From Nocardioides sp. zg-1228 (GTDB lineage: Bacteria > Actinomycetota > Actinomycetes > Propionibacteriales > Nocardioidaceae): DNA of 64,000 bases. Below, one piece after another: positions 1 to 6,971 of this stretch. The stretch covers positions 3,844,001 to 3,908,000 of the forward strand of contig NZ_CP070961.1 in assembly GCF_017086465.1 (NCBI RefSeq). Direction: 5' to 3'. The first letter of the stretch is position 1, and each line of letters begins with the position of its first letter. The position numbers and the translations under genes were made by a program. The notes beneath the pieces are model-generated. The model saw only the letters and a list, made by a program, of their open reading frames with translations. It made no database searches and was not told the origin of the DNA.

Positions 1-417
1 GGCCAGCAGCGTCAGCGAGCCCTGGTCGGCGTACTCCAGGACCGAGCTGACGTAGGTCGCCAGCGGGTCGATCTCGCGCACCACCAGCGCGCCGAGGACG
101 AAGACCCCGACCATCAGCAGCCCGAGCATGATCGGCGCCAGGATCGGCCGGATGAACACCTCGCCGTCGCCGGCGATCCGGCCGAGGTGGAGCCGGCCGG
201 ACAGGAACGCGCCGGCCGCCCAGACGCCGGCCAGCACGACCGCGGCGACGTAGAAGGTGCTGCCGCCCGGCTCGAGGCGCAGCGACCACCCCAGGACGAT
301 CGCCCCGACGAGGACGACGACCGCCGCGACGACCTGCCGCCGGCGGAAGGCGGCGGCGGTGTCACGTTGGTCGCGCGGGACGACGTCCCACAGCGACCGC
401 TGGATCCAGGAGCGCAT
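1..417 (-). CDS. Integral membrane protein, N-terminal part (possibly CPBP-type intramembrane protease)
   Basis: The frame is open from an ATG at 417 to the window edge, giving 139 residues. It starts with a charged segment (MRSWIQRSLWDVVPRDQRDT), then hydrophobic helices around residues 30-45, 58-75 and 98-118. The stretch ending IRPILAPIMLGLLMVGVFVL, followed by another helix, resembles the N-terminal half of actinobacterial CPBP-family membrane proteases. The catalytic EExxxR and histidine motifs would lie beyond the window, so the family call is only suggestive. It reads the same way as the flavin oxidoreductase behind it, 48 bases apart. Confidence 0.6.
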   Translation of the reverse strand, partial: MRSWIQRSLWDVVPRDQRDTAAAFRRRQVVAAVVVLVGAIVLGWSLRLEPGGSTFYVAAVVLAGVWAAGAFLSGRLHLGRIAGDGEVFIRPILAPIMLGLLMVGVFVLGALVVREIDPLATYVSSVLEYADQGSLTLLA

Positions 418-465
418 GTCGGCCAGCCTAGGAGGGCGCTGCCAGCGCGGCCGGGCGCACTCGGG

Positions 466-1530
466 CTAGGACGACGCGAGGAGCTCGCGCACCCGCGGCA
501 CGACCTCCTCGCCGTAGAGGCGCACCGACTCCATGCGGTGCTCGTGCGCGAGCCCGCCGACGGAGTACTTCAGCTGGAAGCGGGAGAGCCCCAGCGTCCG
601 CGCCGCCCAGGCGATCTTCTGCGCGACCGTCTCCGGCGAGCCGACGAACAGCGCGCCCTGCGGCGCGGCGGCCTGCTCGAACTGGATGCGGGAGTAGGGC
701 GGCCAGCCGCGCTCGCGGCCCAGCCGGGTGTAGAGCTCGGCCTGGTGGGGGTAGAGCTGCTCGCGCGCCTCGTCGTCGGTGGCGGCGACGTGGCCCGGGG
801 AGTGCATGCCGATCGGCAGCTCGGGCAGGTCCATGCGCCCGAGCGCCTCGCGGTAGAGCTCGGCGAGCTGGACGAACGACGCGGGCGAGCCGCCGATCAC
901 CGCCAGCATCAGCGGCATGCCGTACTGCGCGGCGCGCACCACCGACTGCGGTGTGCCGCCGACGCCGATCCACGCCGGCACGCGGCCGGCCGCCGTGGTC
1001 GGGTAGACGCGCTGGGCGGAGAGCGGCGGCCGGACGGTGCCCTCCCAGGTCACCGGGCCCTCGTCCTGCAGCGCGGCGAAGAGGTCGAGCTTCTCGGCGA
1101 AGAGCCGGTCGTAGTCGGAGAGCTCGAGACCGAAGAGGCCGAAGGACTCGATGAACGAGCCGCGCCCGAGCTGCACCTCGGCCCGCCCGCCCGACACGGC
1201 GTCCAGGGTGGCGAAGCGCTGGTAGACGCGGATCGGGTCGTCGGAGGACAGCACGGTCACGCCGGTGCCGAGGCGGATCCGCTCGGTCTGCCCGGCGATC
1301 GCGGCGAGCACGACGTCGGGGGCGGAGATCGCGAAGTCGGGGCGGTGGTGCTCGCCGAGGCCGAGGTAGTCGACGCCGACCCTGTCGGCGAGCACCGCCT
1401 CGGCGACGACCTGGCGGAGCGTCTCCGGGTGGTTGCCCGGGGCGCCCTCGAGCGGGGCGTCGCCGAACGTGTCGAGGCCCAGCGTGGGGTGCTCGCGCGT
1501 ACCGAGCACGGAGAAGTCGAAGTCGGCCAT
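466..1530 (-). CDS. LLM-class flavin-dependent oxidoreductase
   Basis: A 354-residue luciferase-like monooxygenase: a TIM barrel using reduced flavin (FMNH2 or F420H2) on an unknown substrate. Family signs are the N-terminal strand FDFSVLGTREHPTLGLDTFG, the GVDYLGLGEHH segment near residue 60, the IRLGTGVTVLSSDDPIRVYQ stretch, the GRAEVQLGRGS turn and the C-terminal GSPETVAQKI helix. The ATG at 1530 is preferred over upstream in-frame ATGs because AAGGAGGGC lies just before it and family proteins begin here. The upstream DNA carries strong hairpins, listed separately. Substrate and cofactor cannot be read from sequence. Confidence 0.88.
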   Translation of the reverse strand: MADFDFSVLGTREHPTLGLDTFGDAPLEGAPGNHPETLRQVVAEAVLADRVGVDYLGLGEHHRPDFAISAPDVVLAAIAGQTERIRLGTGVTVLSSDDPIRVYQRFATLDAVSGGRAEVQLGRGSFIESFGLFGLELSDYDRLFAEKLDLFAALQDEGPVTWEGTVRPPLSAQRVYPTTAAGRVPAWIGVGGTPQSVVRAAQYGMPLMLAVIGGSPASFVQLAELYREALGRMDLPELPIGMHSPGHVAATDDEAREQLYPHQAELYTRLGRERGWPPYSRIQFEQAAAPQGALFVGSPETVAQKIAWAARTLGLSRFQLKYSVGGLAHEHRMESVRLYGEEVVPRVRELLASS

Positions 1531-1596
1531 GGGTCCGCCCTCCTTGGTTGGTTGAAGCGTGAACCATCGGGGCCGGCCGGGCATTCCGGACAGCAC

Positions 1597-1633
1597 ACTG
1601 GCCCGTGAGTCCCTGAGGGACTCACGGGCCAGT
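1597..1633. repeat. Perfect 17-bp inverted repeat with 3-base loop
   Basis: Arms at 1597-1613 and 1617-1633 are exact reverse complements around TGA, with core GTGAGTCCC/GGGACTCAC. It lies 67 bases upstream of the flavin oxidoreductase start. No T-tract follows on either strand, so it is not a classic intrinsic terminator; a protein-binding palindrome or an actinobacterial U-less terminator are both possible. Confidence 0.8.
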
Positions 1634-1662
1634 GGCGGTGGATCGAGGCCGTCGGTGGACGG

Positions 1663-1681
1663 TGAGTCTCAGGGAGACTCA
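1663..1681. repeat. Short inverted repeat related to the preceding hairpin
   Basis: TGAGTCT (1663-1669) and AGACTCA (1675-1681) flank CAGGG. The outer bases (GTGAGTC...GACTCA followed by GGGCC-type sequence) resemble the 1597-1633 palindrome, as if this were a degraded second copy about 30 bases away. Confidence 0.6.
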
Positions 1682-1698
1682 GGGCCCAGGGCGGCGTT

Positions 1699-1786
1699 GG
1701 TTCATCAAGGTATGCAGGCCGACCTGCACCTCCCACGGCGAATTCAGCGAGGGAAGCGCAGGTTCAGCGACATACCGTGATGAACC
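1699..1786. repeat. 88-bp imperfect palindromic element, copy 1
   Basis: The outer arms GGTTCATCAAGGTATG and CATACCGTGATGAACC pair over 16 positions with one mismatch. The interior is also partly self-complementary down to a central GAATTC. The same element, equal in length and identical at about 74 of 88 positions by hand alignment, recurs at 51881-51968. Here it follows the stop codon of the helicase (minus strand), so it may end that transcript; there is no transposase and no obvious target duplication. Confidence 0.8.
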
Positions 1787-1807
1787 GTCGGGGGGCCGAG
1801 CGCCAGG

Positions 1808-3304
1808 TCAGCGACCGCGGCTGAACGACGACGCGCTGTGCGCGCGACCGCCCTGCGAGGTGCCGGCCGAGGCGCCGCCGCCCGAGCCGCCGCTGCGGCC
1901 CCGGCGCTGACCGCCGGAGGACTGGCCGCCCTTGGCCGACTGCCCGCCGGACGCGGCGGAGGAGCGGCGCTGGCCGCCCTGGCCGCGGGGCTGTCCGCCC
2001 TGGCCACCCTGACCGCTGCCGCCCTGGCCGCTGCTCCTGCCGCGACCACGCGACCTGTTGCGGCCACCGCCACCGCCGCCGGCGCGAGCGCCCTGGGCGC
2101 CGGCACCGGTCGGGGTCTCGACCACGAGACCGCCGGGGACGAGGGTCCGCTCACCGGGGGCGAGCTGGACCAGCATCGGGTGGCTGGGGCCGTTGACCTT
2201 GGTGGTGGTCGGCTTGATGCCGGCCAGACGGGTCAGGTCGCGCACGTCGCGCACCTGCTCGTCGGTCATCAAGGTGATGACGGTGCCCTCGTTGCCCGCG
2301 CGCGCCGTACGGCCCGAGCGGTGGAGGTAGGCCTTGTGCTCGACCGGCGGGTCGGCGTGGACCACGAGGGCGACGTCGTCGACGTGGATGCCGCGCGCGG
2401 CGATGTCGGTCGCGACCAGCGTGGTGGCGTGGCCGGCGTGGAAGGCCTCCATGTTGCGGGTGCGGGCGTTCTGCGACAGGTTGCCGTGCAGCTCGACGCT
2501 GGGCACGCCCGACTTGTTGAGCTGGCGGGCCAGCGCCTTGGCGCCGTACTTGGTGCGGGTGAAGACCACCGTGCGGCCCGGGGCCGACGTGAGGTCGACC
2601 AGCACCGGCACCCGCTGCTCGCGCGAGAGGTGCAGCACGTGGTGGTGCATCGTGGAGACCGGCGACTGCGCCGAGTCGGCCTCGTGGGTGACGGGGTTGG
2701 TCAGGAAGCGCTTGACCAGCACGTCGATCGCCTTGTCGAGCGTGGCCGAGAAGAGCAGGCGCTGACCCGACTGCGGGGTCTTGTCCATGATGCGGCGCAC
2801 GCCCGGCAGGAAGCCGAGGTCGGCCATGTGGTCGGCCTCGTCGAGGATCGTCATCTCGACGGCGGAGAGGTCGGCGTAGCCCTGGCCCATCAGGTCCTCG
2901 AGGCGCCCGGGGCAGGCGATGACGACGTCGACGCCCTTCTTCAGCGCGGTGACCTGGGGGTTCTGGCCGACGCCGCCGTAGACCACGACGGTCGACAGGC
3001 CGGCGGCCTTGGCGAGCGGGACGAGGGCGGCGTGGATCTGGCCGACGAGCTCGCGCGTCGGCGCCAGGATCAGCGCGCGCGGCTTGCGCGGCATGGCCGG
3101 CATCTTCGACGCGTCGAGGCGGGCCACGAGCGGGAGCAGGAACGCGTACGTCTTGCCGGAGCCGGTGCGGCCGCGGCCGAGGACGTCGCGACCGGCGAGG
3201 CTGTCAGGCAGCGTCGCGGCCTGGATCGGGGTGGGAGTGGTGATGCCCTGCTGCTCGAGGATCTGCGCGAGCGAGGACGGAACGCCGAGGGCGGCGAAGT
3301 TCAT
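1808..3304 (-). CDS. DEAD-box ATP-dependent RNA helicase
   Basis: A 498-residue cytoplasmic RNA helicase, RhlE/CsdA type. The motifs appear in order: Q motif (TPTPIQAATLP, 23-33), Walker A GRTGSGKT (45-52), PTRELVGQ, CPGR, DEAD near 155, SAT, VVFTRTKYGAKAL, ATDIAARGIHV and HRSGRTARAG. From about residue 390 the tail is low-complexity and rich in Gly, Arg, Ser and Gln, a typical RNA-binding extension. The ATG at 3304 starts right at the Q-motif region, as in homologues. The leader upstream is highly structured (separate entry), which fits cold-inducible or auto-regulated helicases. The 88-bp palindrome follows the stop. Confidence 0.96.
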   Translation of the reverse strand: MNFAALGVPSSLAQILEQQGITTPTPIQAATLPDSLAGRDVLGRGRTGSGKTYAFLLPLVARLDASKMPAMPRKPRALILAPTRELVGQIHAALVPLAKAAGLSTVVVYGGVGQNPQVTALKKGVDVVIACPGRLEDLMGQGYADLSAVEMTILDEADHMADLGFLPGVRRIMDKTPQSGQRLLFSATLDKAIDVLVKRFLTNPVTHEADSAQSPVSTMHHHVLHLSREQRVPVLVDLTSAPGRTVVFTRTKYGAKALARQLNKSGVPSVELHGNLSQNARTRNMEAFHAGHATTLVATDIAARGIHVDDVALVVHADPPVEHKAYLHRSGRTARAGNEGTVITLMTDEQVRDVRDLTRLAGIKPTTTKVNGPSHPMLVQLAPGERTLVPGGLVVETPTGAGAQGARAGGGGGGRNRSRGRGRSSGQGGSGQGGQGGQPRGQGGQRRSSAASGGQSAKGGQSSGGQRRGRSGGSGGGASAGTSQGGRAHSASSFSRGR

Positions 3305-3359
3305 GTGACTGCTTTCGGTTGGCGTCTCGCCACCGTGAGCCGCGATGTGCGTGGAACGG

Positions 3360-3409
3360 ACGTACGCGGCGTACGTGCCTCAGAAGTGAGGAAAGGTCCG
3401 CAAGGACCT
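3360..3409 (-). promoter_or_regulatory. Structured leader upstream of the RNA helicase
   Basis: Three small stems are packed here: an exact 8-bp palindrome around one base (3360-3376, ACGTACGC/GCGTACGT), CCTCA/TGAGG (3378-3391) and AGGTCC/GGACCT with a 4-base loop (3394-3409). They lie 56-105 bases upstream of the helicase start inside the 229-base gap. A cold-shock-type or autoregulatory 5'UTR is inferred; no promoter motif is obvious. Confidence 0.4.
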
Positions 3410-3533
3410 GCGCCCGGGGCAAGACCGGCCGGGCGTCTGAGAGACCCACGCTACCGGTGCGGATGGTGTTCGTGTGAATTTCCCGCGCGGTGACGCTCGC
3501 CTCGTCCGTCCCGGCCGGCTGTCGCGCGACGCG

Positions 3534-3965
3534 TCAGGCGCAGCAGACGGCGCCCCCGTCGACGGCCTCCTCGACCCGCTCCTCCACAGCGGGGACCGGT
3601 GCGTCGTCGGTGATCGTGTAGACCTCCCAGCGCTCCCCGTCGGGCGTGTTCTGCACCCAGAACTTGTCCTGCTTGGCGTAGCAGCAGGTGGTGTCGCGCT
3701 CCTCGGTCGTCGCGAAGCCGGCCGCCGCGAGGCGGGTCAGCTCGGAGTCCACGGCGTCGACGTCCTCGACCTCGACGCCGAGGTGGTTGATGCTCCCGCC
3801 CTGCCCGGCGTTCTCCACCAGGACGAGCTTGAGCGGCGGGTGGGCCACCGCGAAGTTGGCGTAGCCCGGGCGGACCTTGTGCGGCTCGGTGCCGAAGAGC
3901 GTGGAGTAGAAGGCGATCGACGCCTCGAGGTCGTCGACGTTGAGCGCGAGCTGCAGGCGGGACAT
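3534..3965 (-). CDS. arsI: ArsI/CadI-family metalloenzyme (carbon-arsenic lyase type)
   Basis: A 143-residue vicinal-oxygen-chelate protein. In the ArsI family it cleaves the C-As bond of trivalent organoarsenicals; CadI is the cadmium-induced relative. It has paired VOC repeats, the INHLGVEVED segment with a metal-ligand His, and TTCCYAKQDKFWVQ carrying the vicinal cysteines characteristic of ArsI/CadI. The C-terminus ends in CCA. The start at 3965 has AAGGAG ahead of it. It is divergent from arsR-acr3-arsC across a 77-base gap holding one long palindrome, so one ArsR dimer site probably controls both directions. Confidence 0.87.
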   Translation of the reverse strand: MSRLQLALNVDDLEASIAFYSTLFGTEPHKVRPGYANFAVAHPPLKLVLVENAGQGGSINHLGVEVEDVDAVDSELTRLAAAGFATTEERDTTCCYAKQDKFWVQNTPDGERWEVYTITDDAPVPAVEERVEEAVDGGAVCCA

Positions 3966-3980
3966 GGGGTGCTCCTTGAG

Positions 3981-4036
3981 ATATTGATGGATGTCGATGG
4001 GTGGAGATTGCCGTAGACATCGACATCTGTCAATAT
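3981..4036. promoter_or_regulatory. ArsR operator in the arsI/arsR divergent promoter
   Basis: Two 19-base arms, 3981-3999 and 4018-4036, are inverted copies with two mismatches. The inner 10 bases of each arm (GATGTCGATG at 3990-3999, CATCGACATC at 4018-4027) match perfectly. The outer ATATTGA/TCAATAT ends resemble the TTGAT-type half-sites of ArsR repressors. The site covers nearly the whole gap between the two start codons. Confidence 0.7.
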
Positions 4037-4042
4037 TGACTC

Positions 4043-4399
4043 GTGTCGAAGTCCGAGCTGACCCTGAGCCCCGTCGAGACCGTCGCCTGCTGCTCGCCGC
4101 TGGTGCGCGAGCCGCTGTCGGCCCACCGGGCCGAGGGGGTGGCGCCGCTGCTCAAGGCGCTCGCCGACCCGGTGCGCCTGCGGCTGGTCTCGATCGTCGC
4201 CGCGAGCGAGGGCGGCGAGGCCTGCGTGTGCGACCTCAACGACGCCTTCGACCTCTCCCAGCCGACGATCAGCCACCACCTCAAGGTGCTGCACGACGCC
4301 GGCCTGCTCGAGCGCAGCAAGCGCGGCGTGTGGGTCTACTACGCCGTGCGTCGCGAGGTGCTCGCCGACCTCGCGGCCCTCATCGGCGGGGACGCGTGA
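4043..4399 (+). CDS. arsR: ArsR-family arsenite-responsive repressor
   Basis: A 118-residue winged-helix repressor released from DNA by As(III). The HTH is visible in DLSQPTISHHLKVLHDAGLL and the wing in ERSKRGVWVYYAV. Candidate As ligands are the Cys16-Cys17 pair near the N-terminus and Cys61/Cys63 (ACVCDL). This resembles the Corynebacterium glutamicum ArsR layout, with an N-terminal CC pair and a third Cys, rather than the E. coli CVC-only site. The start is GTG at 4043, six bases after the palindrome. Its stop overlaps the acr3 start, so the operon is translationally coupled. Confidence 0.92.
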   Translation: MSKSELTLSPVETVACCSPLVREPLSAHRAEGVAPLLKALADPVRLRLVSIVAASEGGEACVCDLNDAFDLSQPTISHHLKVLHDAGLLERSKRGVWVYYAVRREVLADLAALIGGDA

Positions 4400-5505
4400 G
4401 CACGCCCGACCGCGCGGGCGGCGGGCTCTCGACCCTCGACCGCCTCCTGCCCCTGTGGATCGGCCTCGCCATGGCCGCCGGGCTCCTCCTCGGCCGCTCG
4501 GTGCCCGGCCTGGACGACGCGCTGTCGGCCGTCGAGGTCGACGGGATCTCGCTGCCGATCGCGATCGGCCTGCTGGTGATGATGTATCCCGTCCTGGCGA
4601 AGGTGCGCTACGACCGCCTCGACACGGTCACCTCCGACCGGCGCCTGCTCGTCGCCTCCCTTGTCCTCAACTGGGTGCTCGGGCCGGCGCTGATGTTCGC
4701 GCTGGCGTGGCTGCTGCTCCCCGACCTCCCGGACTACCGCACCGGACTGATCATCGTCGGCCTGGCCCGCTGCATCGCGATGGTCGTCATCTGGAACGAC
4801 CTCGCGTGCGGTGACCGCGAGGCCGCCGCGGTGCTGGTGGCCCTCAACTCGGTCTTCCAGGTGGTCGCCTTCGCCGGCCTCGGCTGGTTCTACCTCGAGG
4901 CGCTGCCCGTCTGGCTGGGACTGGAGGGGGCCGCCCTCGACGTGTCCACGTGGCAGGTCGCGAAGTCGGTGCTGGTCTTCCTCGGCGTGCCGCTGCTGCT
5001 CGGCTGGCTCTCGCGCACCTACGGCGAGCGCCTCCGCGGCCGGGAGTGGTACGAGGCGGCGTTCCTCCCGCGGGTCGGTCCCTGGGCACTGGTCGGGCTG
5101 CTCTTCACGATCGTCCTCCTCTTCGCCCTCCAAGGTGAGCAGGTCACCAGCCGGCCCCTCGACGTGGCGCGCATCGCGCTGCCGCTCCTCGCCTACTTCG
5201 CCCTGATGTGGGGCGGCGGCTTCCTGCTCGGCCGCGTGCTCGAGATGTCGTACGAGCGCACCACGACGCTGGCGTTCACCGCGGCCGGCAACAACTTCGA
5301 GCTGGCCATCGCGGTGGCCGTGGCGACGTTCGGCGTCACGTCCGGCCAGGCGCTGGCCGGTGTCGTGGGCCCGCTCATCGAGGTGCCCGTGCTCGTCGGC
5401 CTCGTCCACGTCAGCCTGGCCCTGCGTGGCCGCTTCGCCGACTGGGCGCCGGGCCCGGCACCCGATCCCGCACCCGACCCGATCGTGCCAAGGAGCCGAC
5501 GATGA
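4396..5505 (+). CDS. acr3: Acr3-family arsenite efflux permease
   Basis: A 369-residue membrane exporter of As(III) in the bile/arsenite/riboflavin transporter superfamily, with about ten hydrophobic helices. Typical Acr3 segments are MMYPVLAKVRYD near residue 56, NWVLGPALMFALAWL, and GLARCIAMVVIWNDLACGD with the conserved functional Cys. The AAGNNFELAIAVAVATFG motif lies near residue 295. The GTG at 4396 overlaps the arsR stop (GTGA). The frame is open further upstream, but a longer start would run through arsR. Its stop overlaps the arsC ATG. Confidence 0.95.
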   Translation: MSTPDRAGGGLSTLDRLLPLWIGLAMAAGLLLGRSVPGLDDALSAVEVDGISLPIAIGLLVMMYPVLAKVRYDRLDTVTSDRRLLVASLVLNWVLGPALMFALAWLLLPDLPDYRTGLIIVGLARCIAMVVIWNDLACGDREAAAVLVALNSVFQVVAFAGLGWFYLEALPVWLGLEGAALDVSTWQVAKSVLVFLGVPLLLGWLSRTYGERLRGREWYEAAFLPRVGPWALVGLLFTIVLLFALQGEQVTSRPLDVARIALPLLAYFALMWGGGFLLGRVLEMSYERTTTLAFTAAGNNFELAIAVAVATFGVTSGQALAGVVGPLIEVPVLVGLVHVSLALRGRFADWAPGPAPDPAPDPIVPRSRR

Positions 5506-5897
5506 CCACTCCCAGCGTGCTGTTCGTCTGCGTGCACAACGCCGGCCGCTCGCAGATGGCCGCCGGCTGGCTGCGTCACCTCGCCGGCGACCGGGTCGAG
5601 GTGCTCTCGGCCGGGTCGGCGCCGGCGTCGTCGATCAACCCGGTCGCCGTAGCGGCGATGGCCGAGGTCGGCATCGACATCGCGCGCCACCAGCCGCGGG
5701 TCCTCGACGAGGCCGACGTGCGCGCCTCCGACGTCGTCGTCACGATGGGGTGCGGCGACGCCTGTCCGTTCTTCCCCGGCACTCGCTACGAGGACTGGCG
5801 CCTCGACGACCCCGCCGGGCAGGGGATCGAGGCTGTGCGGCCGATCCGCGACGAGATCCGCCGCCGGGTCGACCAGCTGCTGGCCTCGTTGGCCTGA
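5502..5897 (+). CDS. arsC: Arsenate reductase, low-molecular-weight phosphatase type
   Basis: A 131-residue enzyme that reduces As(V) to As(III) for export by Acr3. The P-loop CVHNAGRS (Cys10, Arg16) is the C-X5-R signature. TMGCGDACPFFPG supplies Cys84 and Cys88 as possible redox partners, followed by DWRLDDPAG with the general acid Asp. Length and loop suit the ArsC/LMW-PTP family. Whether it is recycled by thioredoxin or by mycothiol/mycoredoxin, as in some actinobacteria, cannot be settled here. The ATG at 5502 overlaps the acr3 stop. Confidence 0.93.
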   Translation: MTTPSVLFVCVHNAGRSQMAAGWLRHLAGDRVEVLSAGSAPASSINPVAVAAMAEVGIDIARHQPRVLDEADVRASDVVVTMGCGDACPFFPGTRYEDWRLDDPAGQGIEAVRPIRDEIRRRVDQLLASLA

Positions 5898-5926
5898 CCG
5901 CAAGGGACCGCGGTACGCCGCGCGGC

Positions 5927-6970
5927 TCAGGCGCTGGCGCGGCGGACCAGTGTCGGGGGGATGATCAGCCGCATCGGACGGCCGGAGGCGGGGTCGTCGA
6001 CGCACTCGAGCAGCAGGCGCGTCGCGCGCTCGGCCATCTCGTCGACCGGCTGCCGCACGGTGGTCAGCGCCGGCGTGGTGCGCTCGGCGACGCCGAGGTC
6101 GTCGAAGCCGACGACGGCGATGTCGTCGGGCACCCGGCGCCCGAGCTCGGCGAGCACCTTCAACGCACCCGCGGCCATCAGGTCCGAGGCGACGACGAGA
6201 CCGTCGAGGTCGGGGTGGCGCTGCATCAGCAGACGGGTGGCCGCCTCGCCGCTCGCCTCGGTGAAGTCGCCGTGCTCGATCGCGTCGGCGGCCAGCCCGG
6301 CCGCCGCCATGGCCTGGCGCCACCCGACGACACGGTCCTCCGCGGCCGTCATGTCGGAGGGCCCGGCGATGGTGCCGATGCGCGTGCAGCCGCGGGCCAC
6401 GAGCAGCTCGGTGGCCTCGCACTCCCCCGCCACGTTGTCGACGTCGACGTAGGCGACGCGGTCGCCGCCGGTCCAGGGCCGGCCGCCGAAGACGCAGGGC
6501 AGGCCGATGTCGGCGAGGTGCTCGGCGAGCCGGTCGTCGCGGTGGTGGGAGACGACGAGCGCGCCGTCGACGTGCCGGTTGGTGAGGTAGCGCAGGGTGC
6601 GCGTGCTCGAGGCGCCCGGCCGGGCGAGCAGCAGCACGAGCTGGATGTCGCGCTCGCCGAGCACGCGGGTCACCCCGCGCAGGGTGCCGGCGAAGAACGG
6701 GTCGGAGAAGACCCGGTCGTCGGGCTCGGGCACGACCACCGCGATCGAGTCGGTGCGCCGGGTGACCAGGCTGCGCGCCGCCGGGTTGGGGACGTAGCCG
6801 AGTGTGCGGACCGCCGTCTCGACCGCCGACTGGGCACGCGCGCTGACGCGCTGGCCGCCGTTGATCGCGCGGGAGGCCGTGGCGCGCGAGACGCCGGCGA
6901 CCCGGGCCACCTCGTCGAGGGTGGGCTGGCCGGCGCTGGCGGCACTCCGCGACGACGACACGCGCGCCAC
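5927..6970 (-). CDS. LacI-family transcriptional regulator
   Basis: A 347-residue repressor: LacI HTH at residues 14-37 (PTLDEVARVAGVSRATASRA), hinge GYVPNPAARSLVTRR, then a periplasmic-binding-like sugar domain (DSIAVVVPEPDD..., GFDDLGVAERTTPALTTVRQ). GTG 6970 lies one base after the beta-glucosidase stop; GTG 6961 is an alternative. As the last gene of the sugar operon it probably represses its own operon through the two operators at 11681-11696 and 11769-11784. The likely inducer is a glucoside or its transported product (inference). Confidence 0.92.
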   Translation of the reverse strand: MARVSSSRSAASAGQPTLDEVARVAGVSRATASRAINGGQRVSARAQSAVETAVRTLGYVPNPAARSLVTRRTDSIAVVVPEPDDRVFSDPFFAGTLRGVTRVLGERDIQLVLLLARPGASSTRTLRYLTNRHVDGALVVSHHRDDRLAEHLADIGLPCVFGGRPWTGGDRVAYVDVDNVAGECEATELLVARGCTRIGTIAGPSDMTAAEDRVVGWRQAMAAAGLAADAIEHGDFTEASGEAATRLLMQRHPDLDGLVVASDLMAAGALKVLAELGRRVPDDIAVVGFDDLGVAERTTPALTTVRQPVDEMAERATRLLLECVDDPASGRPMRLIIPPTLVRRASA

Positions 6971-6971
6971 G

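Noticed and set aside
187..1608. Long open frame of 473 codons on the plus strand
   Set aside because: It lies antisense to the flavin oxidoreductase, is extremely rich in Arg, Gly, Ala and His, and has no family resemblance. High G+C genomes leave such frames open by chance.
1699..1786. 88-bp palindrome as a transposable element
   Set aside because: No transposase, no target-site duplication seen, and both copies lie directly behind stop codons. A structured terminator or small repeat fits better; only two copies are visible.
1838..3493. 551-codon open frame antisense to the helicase
   Set aside because: Composition is a low-complexity shadow of the helicase codons; the helicase itself has every motif intact.
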